Origin: Nocardia puris
GTDB taxonomy: Bacteria > Actinomycetota > Actinomycetes > Mycobacteriales > Mycobacteriaceae
NCBI RefSeq assembly: GCF_003315035.1
Contig: NZ_QNRE01000013.1
Span: 1 to 64,000, forward strand
DNA length: 64,000 nt
Direction of reading: 5' to 3'
Shown: positions 15,903 through 23,840 of the stretch, one piece after another
Layout: every line of letters begins with the position of its first letter
How positions within the stretch are numbered: the stretch's first letter is position 1
The notes under the pieces: generated by a model
The model's input: only the letters and a program-made list of their open reading frames with translations
What the model was told of the DNA's origin: nothing
The model's database searches: none
Program-made: the position numbers and the translations under genes

Positions 15903-16100
15903 TCAGCGCAGGCAGGCGAGATCCAGTTGCCGAATTCGCACGCCAGATGCCGGACTCATGTACAGCGCGGCGGCCACCTCGTCGGCGAGGGTCGCGAAGG
16001 CATCGATGCTCGGCGATATAGAGCTTGGGCAGCGCCGCGGGGCACGCGACTTCGAGCTGGCTGCAGAACCCGTCGGCGGGCTCGTCACGGAATTGGTGGA
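15903..16100 (-). pseudogene. Frameshifted fragment of an unknown gene
   Basis: On the minus strand one frame reads FRDEPADGFCSQLEVACPAALPKL and the next continues SIDAFATLADEVAAALYMSP to SGVRIRQLDLACLR and a stop at 15903. The two pieces join around 16015-16025 as if one reading were interrupted by a frameshift. No start or family is clear. Weak evidence. Confidence 0.25.
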
Positions 16101-16120
16101 TACTCGAGCGCGAACTGGCG

Positions 16121-16645
16121 GTGTCGGAACGGATCACCCGGATCGCGGTCGCGACGAGCCGGGGCCGAGTCAAGTACTCGGTCACCCATCTGCGAGCGCC
16201 GGGCCTGTCAGCCGAACGATTCGCCGCCTGGTTCGAGAATCTCGTCGTTGTCGACGACGAGAGCGCGATGAACGCCGCGTGCCCGGATCACTACCTGCTA
16301 CGGGGTTTGCCCGACGGACGCCAGGAGGTGGTCGAGACCACCGGCGGCTCCCCCGCGGCGACCCGCTTCCTCGTCGACTATCGGCTCACCGACGACATCA
16401 CCGCCCCGGTCGACCCGGCCTATCCGGTCCAGATCGCGGGCACGGCTCTGCTGGACGACGGACTGGTCATCGGCGGAGTCCGGCACCAGTTCCGCGACCG
16501 CGACGGCGCGCTGGAGGCACTGCTGAGCGTGCAGTTCCCCGCCGCGGTGCCCGCCAGGAACATCCACCAGCACCAGTGGCACCTGGCGTGCGAGTTCAGC
16601 AACTGGCTGACCGCGTCGGCGCCGTTCGCTGCGATCGCGCGATGA
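16121..16645 (+). CDS. Hypothetical protein, no recognised domain
   Basis: 174 residues from GTG 16121, chosen because the sequence becomes regular there (SERITRIAVATSRGRVKYSV); an ATG at 16025 adds a Ser/Trp-rich extension antisense to the decayed stretch. Motifs: APGLSAERFAAWFENLVVVDD, DHYLLRGLPDGRQEVVETTGG, QIAGTALLDDGLVIGGVRHQFRD-like strands, and WHLACEFSNWL. It is a soluble alpha/beta protein of unknown role. Its 3' side is followed by a short possible gene start at 16698. Confidence 0.5.
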   Translation: MSERITRIAVATSRGRVKYSVTHLRAPGLSAERFAAWFENLVVVDDESAMNAACPDHYLLRGLPDGRQEVVETTGGSPAATRFLVDYRLTDDITAPVDPAYPVQIAGTALLDDGLVIGGVRHQFRDRDGALEALLSVQFPAAVPARNIHQHQWHLACEFSNWLTASAPFAAIAR

Positions 16646-16697
16646 CCCTCACCAGCGAACGCACCGCTGGGGCCTGCGCGCCATATAGGAGGCCGCC

Positions 16698-16883
16698 GTG
16701 AAGTACGTGGCGGCCGCCGAACGAGCTGTCATCGACGAGATCCCGCGAATCCGCGAACAGGCGGCGCGGAGACCATCGCGGATCACACGTCCGCCAGGTC
16801 CGTCGTCTCCTCGACGGTCGCGCTCACCCGATCCGACAACGACCGCAACGCCGCCCCTTCGGCGTCGGAGAGCTGATCGATGA
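16698..16883 (+). other. Possible truncated gene start
   Basis: GTG 16698 has a perfect AGGAGG (16687-16692) and a protein-like opening KYVAAAERAVIDEIPRIREQ, but after about 30 codons the frame becomes Arg/Pro-rich and runs antisense into the MarR gene. It looks like the 5' remnant of a gene cut by a deletion or rearrangement. Confidence 0.3.
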
Positions 16884-17271
16884 ACAGCCGGCGCACCAGC
16901 TCCACATGGTTGGGCGCCGCGCGCTCCAGTGCTGCACGACCCGCCGGGGTGAGTTCGACGACAATCCCGCGGGCGTCCTCTTCCGAGGGTTTGCGATCGA
17001 CCAAGCCGCGCGCGGCCATGCGGGCCAGGTGTTTGGAGAGGCGGCTCTTCTCCCAGCACACCTCGGCGGCCAGATCCTTGGCGCGCAGGCGCCCCTCCGG
17101 CGCGGCTGAGAGCGAGACCAGCAGTTCGTAGTCGGCCGCCGAGAGGCCGTCGCGGGCGAGCCCGGCGGCGAGGGCCGCGTCCATGCGCTGGCGCAGCCGG
17201 ATATAAGCCTGCCAGGTCCGCTGCTCGTCGTCGTTCAACCATCGCACCACGGGAATGATCCTAGTACGCAT
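16783..17271 (-). CDS. MarR-family transcriptional regulator
   Basis: 162 residues. It shows the winged-helix MarR layout: WQAYIRLRQRMDAALA, LSAADYELLVSLSAAPEGRLRAKDLAAEV, the recognition helix WEKSRLSKHLARMAARGLVDRK, a wing with DARGIVVELTPAGR, and the dimerisation helix. The WEKSRLSKHL form is typical of the MarR group found beside pirin or flavin-type genes in actinobacteria. It is divergent from the pirin gene across only 47 bp (17272-17318), so the shared promoter is its likely operator. Confidence 0.88.
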   Translation of the reverse strand: MRTRIIPVVRWLNDDEQRTWQAYIRLRQRMDAALAAGLARDGLSAADYELLVSLSAAPEGRLRAKDLAAEVCWEKSRLSKHLARMAARGLVDRKPSEEDARGIVVELTPAGRAALERAAPNHVELVRRLFIDQLSDAEGAALRSLSDRVSATVEETTDLADV

Positions 17272-17318
17272 ATGGTTGACATGGACACCAACTGAGGGAA
17301 CCGCAACAGGAGGACCCC

Positions 17319-18296
17319 ATGCCCGCCATCGCCGTCGACAACATCCTGGTCCTGCCGCGCCTGCCTCGCCCGGACGAGACCCTGCGCCGGCGACCCGTCA
17401 AGCAGGTCGTCACCGCGCACAAGCAGCGCGAGGGTGCGGGCTTCGAGGTGACCCGTCCGTTCCCGAGTGTGGACCTGCGCACCGCCGACCCGTTCATCCT
17501 GCTCGACCAGATGGGCCCGGTCACCTACGAGCCGTACGAGGCCAAGGGCGCGCCGTGGCATCCGCACCGAGGCTTCGAAACCGTCACCTACATGCTCGAC
17601 GGCACGATGGTGCACCACGACTCCAATGGTGGCGGCGGCACCATCGGCGAGGGTGACACCCAGTGGATGACCGCGGGCTCGGGCATCCTGCACGACGAGG
17701 TGCCGCCGGAGGAGCTGGTCGTCACGGGCGGGCTGTTCCACGGCATCCAGCTGTGGGTGAACCTGCCGCGCGCCATGAAGTTCGCGGCGCCGCGCTACCA
17801 GGATCTGCGCGGCTCGGAACTCACGCTCGTCTCCTCGCACGACGGCGGCGCGCTGGTGCGGCTGATCGCCGGCGAAGTGGGCGGATTCGAGGGTCCGGGA
17901 TCGACGCACACGCCCATCGCCTACGCGCACGCGTCGGTGAGCCCGGGTGGACAACTGGAAACGCCGTGGCCGCAACACTTCTCGGCGATGGTGTACGTGC
18001 TGTCGGGCAGCGGCACGGTGGGCGAGGACCGCAGGCCGGTCGCCGAAGGTCAACTAGCGGTTTTCGGCCCCGGTGACGCGATCACGGTCGCGGCCGACGA
18101 TCGCCAGCACAATCAGACCGGCGATCTGGAGGTCCTGCTACTGGGCGGGCAACCGCTGCGCGAACCCGTCATCCAGTACGGGCCTTTCGTGATGAACACC
18201 CGCGAAGAGATCATCCAGGCCATCGAGGACTTCCAGTCCGGCCGCATGGGCAACATCCCCGCCGAGCACCTGACGGGCAAGCGCCTCGGCACATAA
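17319..18296 (+). CDS. Pirin-family bicupin protein
   Basis: 325 residues from ATG 17319 (ACAGGAGGA upstream). The N-terminal cupin carries the pirin metal ligands in WHPHRGFETVTYMLDG (two His and Glu-type positions) and MTAGSGILHDE (His). The remainder has FHGIQLWVNLPRAMKFAAPRYQ, the second cupin (FSAMVYVLSGSGTVG) and a C-terminal GPFVMNTREEIIQAIEDFQSGRMG, which is the family ending. Pirins bind Fe and act as redox-sensing cofactors or quercetinases. Divergent transcription from a MarR regulator suggests induction by a phenolic or oxidative signal. Confidence 0.92.
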   Translation: MPAIAVDNILVLPRLPRPDETLRRRPVKQVVTAHKQREGAGFEVTRPFPSVDLRTADPFILLDQMGPVTYEPYEAKGAPWHPHRGFETVTYMLDGTMVHHDSNGGGGTIGEGDTQWMTAGSGILHDEVPPEELVVTGGLFHGIQLWVNLPRAMKFAAPRYQDLRGSELTLVSSHDGGALVRLIAGEVGGFEGPGSTHTPIAYAHASVSPGGQLETPWPQHFSAMVYVLSGSGTVGEDRRPVAEGQLAVFGPGDAITVAADDRQHNQTGDLEVLLLGGQPLREPVIQYGPFVMNTREEIIQAIEDFQSGRMGNIPAEHLTGKRLGT

Positions 18297-18433
18297 CCGC
18301 TCCGTGCTGCCATCCCCTATTCGCGCCGATTAGGGGATGGCTCGGTTGACAACGGCGCGGCCCGTCGCGACAGTGGGTGCGGCGCCGCTCGTCGGGCGCC
18401 GAACAACCGACCGCAGCACAAACAGAGGAATAC

Positions 18434-18724
18434 ATGAACGTTCGCCGGCTCACCGTCAGCGTCGCCGCGGTGGGACTCACTGTCCTCGCGGCCCCGGCCG
18501 CCCTGGCCAACACCGGTTCCGCGGGAACCGGCTCTTCCGCCATCGACACCGGCTCGGCCGCCACCGGGTCGGCGGGCCTGTCGCAGACCGGCTCCGCGGG
18601 CGGTGCGTTCCGCAACTGCGACGAGGCCCGCGCGGCCGGTCGCGCCCCGATCTTCCGCGGGGAGCCGGGCTACGGCCCGCACCTGGACCCCGACGGCGAC
18701 GGATTCGCCTGCCCGACGGTCTGA
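18434..18724 (+). CDS. Secreted Excalibur calcium-binding domain protein
   Basis: 96 residues from ATG 18434 (AGAGGAA upstream). A Sec signal peptide (NVRRLTVSVAAVGLTVLAAPAALA) is followed by a low-complexity Gly/Ser/Thr linker with repeated TGSA units (about 26-56), then the Excalibur domain: FRNCDEARAAGRAPIFRGEPGY and DPDGDGFACPTV with the DxDxDGxxC calcium loop and the paired cysteine. It is exported. The role is unknown, and such domains are common on actinobacterial surface and nuclease proteins. Confidence 0.9.
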   Translation: MNVRRLTVSVAAVGLTVLAAPAALANTGSAGTGSSAIDTGSAATGSAGLSQTGSAGGAFRNCDEARAAGRAPIFRGEPGYGPHLDPDGDGFACPTV

Positions 18725-18741
18725 TTCACCGCCGACAGACG

Positions 18742-18779
18742 AGAACCCCCGGCGCGGCTCGCACCGCACCGGGGGTTCT
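18742..18779. terminator. Bidirectional terminator
   Basis: AGAACCCCCGG (18742-18752) and CCGGGGGTTCT (18769-18779) form a perfect 11-bp stem between the convergent Excalibur and DUF3618 genes. Confidence 0.8.
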
Positions 18780-18792
18780 GTCGTTGATCGGG

Positions 18793-19014
18793 TCAGCGGA
18801 ACAGCTTGACGAGCACCAGGCCCACCACCAGCGCACCCGCGCCGATCAGGCTGTACTTCACCTTGGGCTCGTTCAGCTTGGCGACCACCAGGCTCTTGGT
18901 GTCGTTCGCGATCCGCTGCGGATCGGCGCGCACGGCGATCTCGTCGAGGGTGGTCGCGAGCCGGGCTCGGGCCTCCTCGATCTCCCGCTCGATCCGCTCG
19001 GTATCCCTGGCCAC
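18793..19014 (-). CDS. DUF3618 small membrane protein
   Basis: 73 residues. The N-terminal charged helix RDTERIEREIEEARARLATTLDEIA and AVRADPQRIANDTK are the DUF3618 signature, and the C terminus is a single transmembrane helix (YSLIGAGALVVGLVLVKLF). It is divergent from bcp. M. tuberculosis has a similar small gene (Rv2520c) beside bcp (Rv2521), so this arrangement is probably ancestral. The function is unknown. Confidence 0.88.
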   Translation of the reverse strand: MARDTERIEREIEEARARLATTLDEIAVRADPQRIANDTKSLVVAKLNEPKVKYSLIGAGALVVGLVLVKLFR

Positions 19015-19152
19015 GTCTGTCCTCCTGTCGATGGGCGTGCCGCCGGGCGCGGACCGGCCGCGGTGTTCGCACCGGCCGAGGTCCGCCTGTCAGCGGGGCT
19101 CGCGCTCGAGTGTATCGGTCCGGCGTCGGACCGGTCCGATACCGTGCACAGG

Positions 19153-19623
19153 GTGACCAACCAACGACTCTCCCCCGGCGACACCGCCCCCGCGTTCACG
19201 CTGCCCGACGCCGACGGCAAGGAGGTCTCGCTCGCCGACTACCGCGGCCGCAAGGTGATCGTCTACTTCTACCCCGCCGCGTCCACACCCGGTTGCACCA
19301 AGCAGGCCTGCGACTTCCGCGACAACCTCGCCGAACTGAACGAGGCCGGCCTCGAGGTCCTGGGCATCTCTCCCGACAAGCCCGCCAAACTCGCCAAGTT
19401 CCGCGACGCGGAGGGCCTCACCTTCCCGCTGCTGTCGGATCCGGACAAGGCGGTGCTCACGGCCTGGGGCGCCTTCGGCGAGAAGACGATGTACGGCAAG
19501 ACCGTCACCGGCGTCATCCGCTCCACCTTCCTGGTCGACGAGCAGGGCCGCATCGAAGTCGCCCAGTACAACGTCCGCGCAACGGGCCACGTCGCCAAAC
19601 TCCGCCGCGACCTGTCGGTGTAG
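19153..19623 (+). CDS. bcp: Thioredoxin-dependent peroxiredoxin (Bcp/PrxQ)
   Basis: 156 residues from GTG 19153. The thioredoxin-fold motifs are complete: SPGDTAPAFTLPDADGKEVSL, VIVYFYPAASTPGCTKQACDFRD with peroxidatic Cys of PGCT and resolving Cys five residues on, LEVLGISPDKPAKLAKF, and the VTGVIRSTFLVDEQGRI strand. It reduces organic peroxides and H2O2 with thioredoxin. Its last 64 bp (19560-19623) are partly duplicated 1.6 kb downstream at 21194-21234, flanking the AbiE-like pair, so the module has been inserted exactly at this 3' end without damaging the gene. Confidence 0.95.
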   Translation: MTNQRLSPGDTAPAFTLPDADGKEVSLADYRGRKVIVYFYPAASTPGCTKQACDFRDNLAELNEAGLEVLGISPDKPAKLAKFRDAEGLTFPLLSDPDKAVLTAWGAFGEKTMYGKTVTGVIRSTFLVDEQGRIEVAQYNVRATGHVAKLRRDLSV

Positions 19624-19624
19624 T
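19560..19624 (+). repeat. Left copy of direct repeat: 3' end of bcp
   Basis: Bases 19560-19573 and 19598-19624 (14 and 27 bp) recur exactly at 21194-21207 and 21208-21234. The right copy lacks the 24 bp 19574-19597. It covers the last codons and the stop of bcp. Confidence 0.85.
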
Positions 19625-19665
19625 AGCAAAGAGGGTCACAGATAGGATCTGATCATTATCTATTT

Positions 19666-19697
19666 ACACATATGGTCTCTTGGGAGACTATATGTGT
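19666..19697. promoter_or_regulatory. 14-bp inverted repeat at antitoxin start
   Basis: ACACATATGGTCTC (19666-19679) pairs with GAGACTATATGTGT (19684-19697) with one mismatch (a G-U pair in RNA) and a 4-base loop. It ends directly at the ATG of the AbiEi-like gene. AbiEi antitoxins are known to repress their own promoters by binding inverted repeats. It could also act as an RNA hairpin masking the ribosome site. Confidence 0.6.
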
Positions 19698-20393
19698 ATG
19701 AGCGAGATGACGACCTCGCAGGCGGCCGAGCTGCTGGGTGTCACGCCACGGCAGGTTGCCCGCATGGCATCCTCCGGTCGGATCGACGTGGCAAGACGCG
19801 TCGGACGAACCTTGCTGGTCGATGCCGGCTCGGTACATCGACTCGTCAGGCAGCGCCGACATCCCGGGCGGATATGGACTCAGCGCACGGCATGGAGTGC
19901 GCTGAGCCTGCTGTCCGGATCCGATCCCGTATGGGCGTCTTCTGCCGAGCGGACCCGGCTCATTCACCGGCTCCGGAGAATGGCCCCGGAGGAGCTCACT
20001 CACCTGAGCGCCAACCGAGCTGTCGTCCATCGCTTCCGAGGTGACTCGGAAGCCACGCACGACCTGCCGAACTACATCGCGGTGACCGGATCGTCAGCAA
20101 CACGGCACCCCCTCTGGCAGCGCTTCGAGCTGACCTCCGAGCCGACAGGAGTTGATGGGTACGTCCCGGCATCCGAGCTGGAACCGCTGGTCGACCACTT
20201 CCACCTGGTCCCCGACCCAGCAGGTGAGATAGCGCTCCGCACAACAACTTTCGAGAGCGCATTCCTCGGCGGCCACACTCCGTGGGCGGCCGTCGCTGTC
20301 GATCTGACCGAATCGCTGGACACCCGCGAGAGTCGGGCGGGACACAACGAGCTCACCGAGTTGCTCGAGAGGATGCGTCAGCATGACCGATAG
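19698..20393 (+). CDS. AbiEi-like antitoxin with HTH domain
   Basis: 231 residues from ATG 19698; ATG 19692 inside the palindrome or TTG 19680 are alternatives. The N terminus is a helix-turn-helix of the excisionase/AbiEi kind (EMTTSQAAELLGVTPRQVARMASSGRI, then a wing with RVGRTLLVDAG). The remainder fits an AbiEi-type antitoxin, with THLSANRAVVHRF, GYVPASELEPLVDHF and TPWAAVAVDLTESLD. It is paired with a nucleotidyltransferase gene overlapping its 3' end by 11 bp, as in type IV AbiEi/AbiEii toxin-antitoxin modules. It probably represses its own operon at 19666-19697. Confidence 0.6.
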   Translation: MSEMTTSQAAELLGVTPRQVARMASSGRIDVARRVGRTLLVDAGSVHRLVRQRRHPGRIWTQRTAWSALSLLSGSDPVWASSAERTRLIHRLRRMAPEELTHLSANRAVVHRFRGDSEATHDLPNYIAVTGSSATRHPLWQRFELTSEPTGVDGYVPASELEPLVDHFHLVPDPAGEIALRTTTFESAFLGGHTPWAAVAVDLTESLDTRESRAGHNELTELLERMRQHDR

Positions 20394-21177
20394 CACCGCC
20401 CGCGCGCGCTGGCGTATTCCGGCACCGGCGGGCGGCTGGGGTCCACCATGGCCGCAGGTGACCGAGCTCGTCTCCGTATTTCCCGGCGACCTGTGGACAT
20501 TGGTCGGCGGCCTGATGATCCAAATCCACGCCGTACACGCCAACCTGCCGATCCACAGGGCGACCATCGATATCGACATGGTGTTGCATATCGAAACCGG
20601 TGCAACAACGTTCGGCCAGGCACGGTACGCACTGGAATCAGTCGGCTATGAGCTTCGCCTCCCGGACACCCGGAAGGCGCCCGTGCACCGATTCCTGCGG
20701 GGACACCAGCAAGTCGATGTCATGATCGCTGATCACCTGGCGCCGAGCCGTCGCCCGACCGTGGCCGGCCACGAGGTATTTCGCATCCCGGCCGGCACGT
20801 CAGCTCTCCGCAAGACCGTGAACTGCGACATCGAAGTATCCGACGGCCAGACCATCACCGTGAGTGTGCCCAACGTTTTGGGCGCGCTGGTTCTCAAAGG
20901 TGCTGCCTACCTCGAGGATCCACGCGACCGAGACCGCCATCTCGACGATGCGGCCTTGCTGGCATGCGCGATCGCCAACCCACGCGCGTACGCCCGCGAG
21001 ATGTCGGGAAGCGATTCCCGACGGGTCCAATCCCTCGTCACGCAGTTGCGCGATCCATTGCACAGATCATGGTTGGCCGTTCCGCCCGAACTTCGCGAAC
21101 GGGCTCGAGATGCCCTGATCGCTACGGTTCGAGCCCCGCACGGGCAACCGCCCGTGCGACGACTCGGCGAGAGGTGA
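20383..21177 (+). CDS. AbiEii-like nucleotidyltransferase toxin
   Basis: 264 residues from ATG 20383, overlapping the antitoxin gene by 11 bp. The nucleotidyltransferase core is visible: LWTLVGGLMIQIHAVH (GG motif), then RATIDIDMVLHIE with the two acidic metal ligands (D-x-D), HRFLRGHQQVDVMIADH with a third acidic residue, and VPNVLGALVLKGAAYLEDPRDRDRHLDDAALL, matching the K-x-x-A-x-x-R-x-K-D-x-x-D region of AbiEii/MenA-type proteins. Such toxins add nucleotides to tRNA or other RNA and can block phage growth. The whole module lies between the duplicated bcp ends. Confidence 0.7.
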   Translation: MTDSTARARWRIPAPAGGWGPPWPQVTELVSVFPGDLWTLVGGLMIQIHAVHANLPIHRATIDIDMVLHIETGATTFGQARYALESVGYELRLPDTRKAPVHRFLRGHQQVDVMIADHLAPSRRPTVAGHEVFRIPAGTSALRKTVNCDIEVSDGQTITVSVPNVLGALVLKGAAYLEDPRDRDRHLDDAALLACAIANPRAYAREMSGSDSRRVQSLVTQLRDPLHRSWLAVPPELRERARDALIATVRAPHGQPPVRRLGER

Positions 21178-21193
21178 GTGTTGAGCGATGCAG

Positions 21194-21234
21194 CGCCCAG
21201 TACAACGAACTCCGCCGCGACCTGTCGGTGTAGT
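21194..21234 (+). repeat. Right copy of direct repeat flanking the AbiE-like pair
   Basis: A 41-bp copy of the bcp 3' end (see 19560-19624), missing 24 internal bases. It ends at the stop codon of the following minus-strand TetR gene. Together the two copies bracket a 1.6-kb insertion. Confidence 0.85.
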
Positions 21235-21962
21235 CAGCGTCCATAAGAACTGAGGAACGCCTCGTAGCCGTCGAGTAGGCGGTCCAGGCCGAAGACGAAA
21301 TCGGCTTCCGCCCAGTCGATGTCCTTGTTGTCGAAGGCGCGCTCGGCGAACGCGGCCAGCAGCGCGGGGAATCGCTGCGGGTCGAGCAAGTGACGCATCG
21401 GCTCGTCGAAGTCGATTTCGGCGTCGAGGTCGGCGGCGATGTCGCGCGCCATGCGCCGCCTGCCGATCACGTACAGCGACAGGTTCATGACCAGCTGTAG
21501 TTTCACCGATTCCGGCACCGGCACGCCGGACAGCGTGCCGAGCCCGGCCTCGAGCCACGCCATGTTGTTGGGCCCGAGCGGCGGCGTGCCGAGCGGGATG
21601 TCCAGCGCCCACTGGTGGCGGCCCAGCACCTCGTATTCGGTGCGCCCCCACAGCGAAAGCCCTTCCCGCCAGGACAGTTCCGGCCCGATCTCGGGGGGCA
21701 ACCCCACCACGCGGTCGAGCACCATCTCCGCCAGCGTGCTCTTGCTGTCCACGTACCGGTACAGCGACATCGCGGTGAAGCCGAGTTCGCGCGCGACGCG
21801 GTTCATCGACATCGCCGCGTAGCCCTCCGCCGCGCCGACGGCGATGGCCGCGTCGAGGATCTGGTCCAGCGTGAGCCCGCGTCTGGGCCCGCGACCGCCC
21901 TCGCGCTCCAGCCCCCACATCAACGCCACCGACTTGGGCAGCACCTCTTCGCCCGGCGTCAT
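21234..21962 (-). CDS. TetR repressor of the adjacent ABC exporter
   Basis: 242 residues from ATG 21962, chosen for AAGGAGG eight bases upstream; the frame extends further without a ribosome site. HTH: LTLDQILDAAIAVGAAEGYAAM, SMNRVARELGFTAMSLYRYVDSK. The C-terminal half (EVLGRHQWALDIPLG, MNLSLYVIGRRRMARDI, DFVFGLDRLLDGYEAFL) matches the TetR_C domain of drug-responsive repressors. It is divergent from an ABC exporter pair, and two matching 15-bp palindromes lie between them, so it very probably represses the exporter and itself, released by a drug ligand. Confidence 0.9.
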   Translation of the reverse strand: MTPGEEVLPKSVALMWGLEREGGRGPRRGLTLDQILDAAIAVGAAEGYAAMSMNRVARELGFTAMSLYRYVDSKSTLAEMVLDRVVGLPPEIGPELSWREGLSLWGRTEYEVLGRHQWALDIPLGTPPLGPNNMAWLEAGLGTLSGVPVPESVKLQLVMNLSLYVIGRRRMARDIAADLDAEIDFDEPMRHLLDPQRFPALLAAFAERAFDNKDIDWAEADFVFGLDRLLDGYEAFLSSYGR

Positions 21963-22031
21963 CGCCTCGACCTCCTTCGCACACTCCGACTCTATCCGGG
22001 CCCCGGCGGGCTTCCCTTGCGCCACAAAACT

Positions 22032-22064
22032 ATTTACTCTATAAACTGAGTTTATCTCATAAAC
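22032..22064. promoter_or_regulatory. Two tandem 15-bp TetR operators
   Basis: ATTTACTCTATAAAC (22032-22046) and GTTTATCTCATAAAC (22050-22064) are spaced by 3 bp. The second is a perfect 6-bp-arm palindrome around CTC; the first has two arm differences. Together they suggest RTTTAY-N3-RTAAAY. They lie in an AT-rich island between the divergent TetR and exporter genes, 20 bp before the exporter ATG. Confidence 0.8.
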
Positions 22065-22083
22065 AGTTTTGAACGGAGATCGC

Positions 22084-23031
22084 ATGTCCCCCCACCCCGC
22101 CCTCACCGTGCGCGGCCTGGCCAAGTCGTTCGGCGCGCACACGGTGCTCACCAACGTCGACCTGGACGTCGCCGCGGGCACCGTGTACTCCCTGCTCGGC
22201 CCCAACGGAGCGGGCAAGACCACGCTCGTGCGCATCCTCACCACCCTGAGCAAGCCCGACCGCGGCGAGGTGCGCCTGCTCGGCCACGACCCGCTGCGCG
22301 AACCCGACATCGTTCGCCGCCTGATCGGCGTCACCGGCCAGTACGCGGCCGTCGACAACGTGCTCACCGGCGCCGAGAACCTGCGGCTCACCGGCAAGTT
22401 GCTGCACCTCGGCGCGGCCGAGACCCGAAGCCGCAGTGCGGATCTGCTCGCGCGCTTCGACCTCGTCGAAGCCGCCGACCGGCCCGTGTCCACCTACTCC
22501 GGCGGTATGCGGCGGCGGATCGACCTGGCGATGAGCCTGATGGGCCGCCCGCGCATGGTGTTCCTCGACGAGCCCACCACCGGCCTGGACCCGCGCAGCC
22601 GCCGCGATCTGTGGACGGCCATCCGGGAACTCACCGCCGACGGCGCCACCGTCATCCTCACCACGCAGTACCTGGAGGAGGCCGACCAGCTCGCCGACCG
22701 CATCGCGGTGCTCGACGGCGGCCGCATCGTGGCCGACGGCACGGCCGAGGAATTGAAGCGGCTGGTCCCCGGCGGGCACATCAAGCTGCGGTTCGCCGAC
22801 CACGCCACCCTCGCCGCGGCCGCCCGCGCCGTCGCGAACGCCCAGGCCGACCCCGCCGAACTCACCCTCACCGTGCCGTCGGGCGGCGCGGCCGTCGAGA
22901 TGAAACTCCTGCTCGACCGGCTCGCCGACGCGGACGTCACCATCGAGCAGCTCACCGTCCACACCCCCGACCTCGACGATGTGTTCTTCGCCCTCACCGG
23001 GCACCCCACCGCGGCCGGCAAAGCCGCGTGA
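22084..23031 (+). CDS. DrrA-type ABC exporter ATP-binding protein
   Basis: 315 residues from ATG 22084 (AACGGAGA upstream). Walker A GPNGAGKTT (about 40-48), Q-loop GVTGQYAAVDNVLTG, signature YSGGMRRRIDLAMSL, Walker B MVFLDEPTTGLDPRSR, switch His replaced by Gln in ILTTQYLEEADQLADR as is usual for the DrrA group. The C-terminal 90 residues are the regulatory extension of daunorubicin-type exporters. It pairs with the permease gene 20 bp downstream. It probably expels a hydrophobic drug and is controlled by the divergent TetR. Confidence 0.95.
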   Translation: MSPHPALTVRGLAKSFGAHTVLTNVDLDVAAGTVYSLLGPNGAGKTTLVRILTTLSKPDRGEVRLLGHDPLREPDIVRRLIGVTGQYAAVDNVLTGAENLRLTGKLLHLGAAETRSRSADLLARFDLVEAADRPVSTYSGGMRRRIDLAMSLMGRPRMVFLDEPTTGLDPRSRRDLWTAIRELTADGATVILTTQYLEEADQLADRIAVLDGGRIVADGTAEELKRLVPGGHIKLRFADHATLAAAARAVANAQADPAELTLTVPSGGAAVEMKLLLDRLADADVTIEQLTVHTPDLDDVFFALTGHPTAAGKAA

Positions 23032-23051
23032 CGAGAAAGCGACCCCTCACC

Positions 23052-23840
23052 ATGACCGCACCGACCCTCGCCGTCCGCGCCCTGCGCACCGCGCAGGATT
23101 CCGGCACCATGTTCGACCGCAGCCTGCGCCACACCCTGCGCAGCCCCGACACCATGATCGTGACGTTCGCGCTGCCGATCGTGATCCTGCTGATGTTCGT
23201 CTACGTCTTCGGCGGCGCGATGGACGTGGGACCCGGCCCCTATATCGACTACGTCGTGCCCGGCATCATCCTGCTGTGCGCGGCGTTCGGCGCCGCCACC
23301 ACCGCCGTCTCACTGTCCACCGACCTGGCCGAGGGCATCATCGACCGCTTCCGCACCATGGCCATCGCGCGGTCGGCCGTGCTCGCCGGGCACGTCGCGG
23401 AAAGCCTGCTGCGCAACCTGATCACCACGGCGCTGGTGATCGCCACGGCCGTCGCGCTCGGCTTCCGCCCCACCGGCGATCCGCTGCGCTGGCTCGCCGC
23501 GTTCGCGGTGATCGGGATGTTCGTGGTCGCGATGTCGTGGCTGGCGGCCGCGTTCGGCCTGCTGGCGCGCAATCCCGAAGCGGCGAACGGGATCACGTTC
23601 GTGTTCATGTTCCTGCCCTACGTCAGCAGCGCGTTCGTGCCGACGGAGACCATGCCGACGGCGCTGCACGCGTTCGCCGAGAACCAGCCGGTCACCCCGA
23701 TCATCGAAACGCTGCGCGGCCTGCTGATGGGCACCCCCATCGGCAACAGCGCGTGGCTGGCGGTGCTGTGGTGCGCGGGCCTCGGGCTCGTCGGCTACCT
23801 CGCGGCCGGCGCGCTGTTCCGCCGCCGCACCGCCAACTGA
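23052..23840 (+). CDS. DrrB-type ABC exporter permease
   Basis: 262 residues from ATG 23052. An ABC-2 membrane domain with six predicted helices: FALPIVILLMFVYVFGGAM, YVVPGIILLCAAFGAATTAVS, the SLSTDLAEGIIDRFRTMAIARSAVL coupling region, NLITTALVIATAVALGF, AAFAVIGMFVVAMSWLAAAFGLLAR, ITFVFMFLPYVSSAFVPTETMP, and a last helix before RRRTAN. The MDRFR-type coupling motif and FVPTETMP loop are diagnostic of DrrB proteins. It forms the exporter with the ATPase encoded just upstream. Confidence 0.93.
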   Translation: MTAPTLAVRALRTAQDSGTMFDRSLRHTLRSPDTMIVTFALPIVILLMFVYVFGGAMDVGPGPYIDYVVPGIILLCAAFGAATTAVSLSTDLAEGIIDRFRTMAIARSAVLAGHVAESLLRNLITTALVIATAVALGFRPTGDPLRWLAAFAVIGMFVVAMSWLAAAFGLLARNPEAANGITFVFMFLPYVSSAFVPTETMPTALHAFAENQPVTPIIETLRGLLMGTPIGNSAWLAVLWCAGLGLVGYLAAGALFRRRTAN

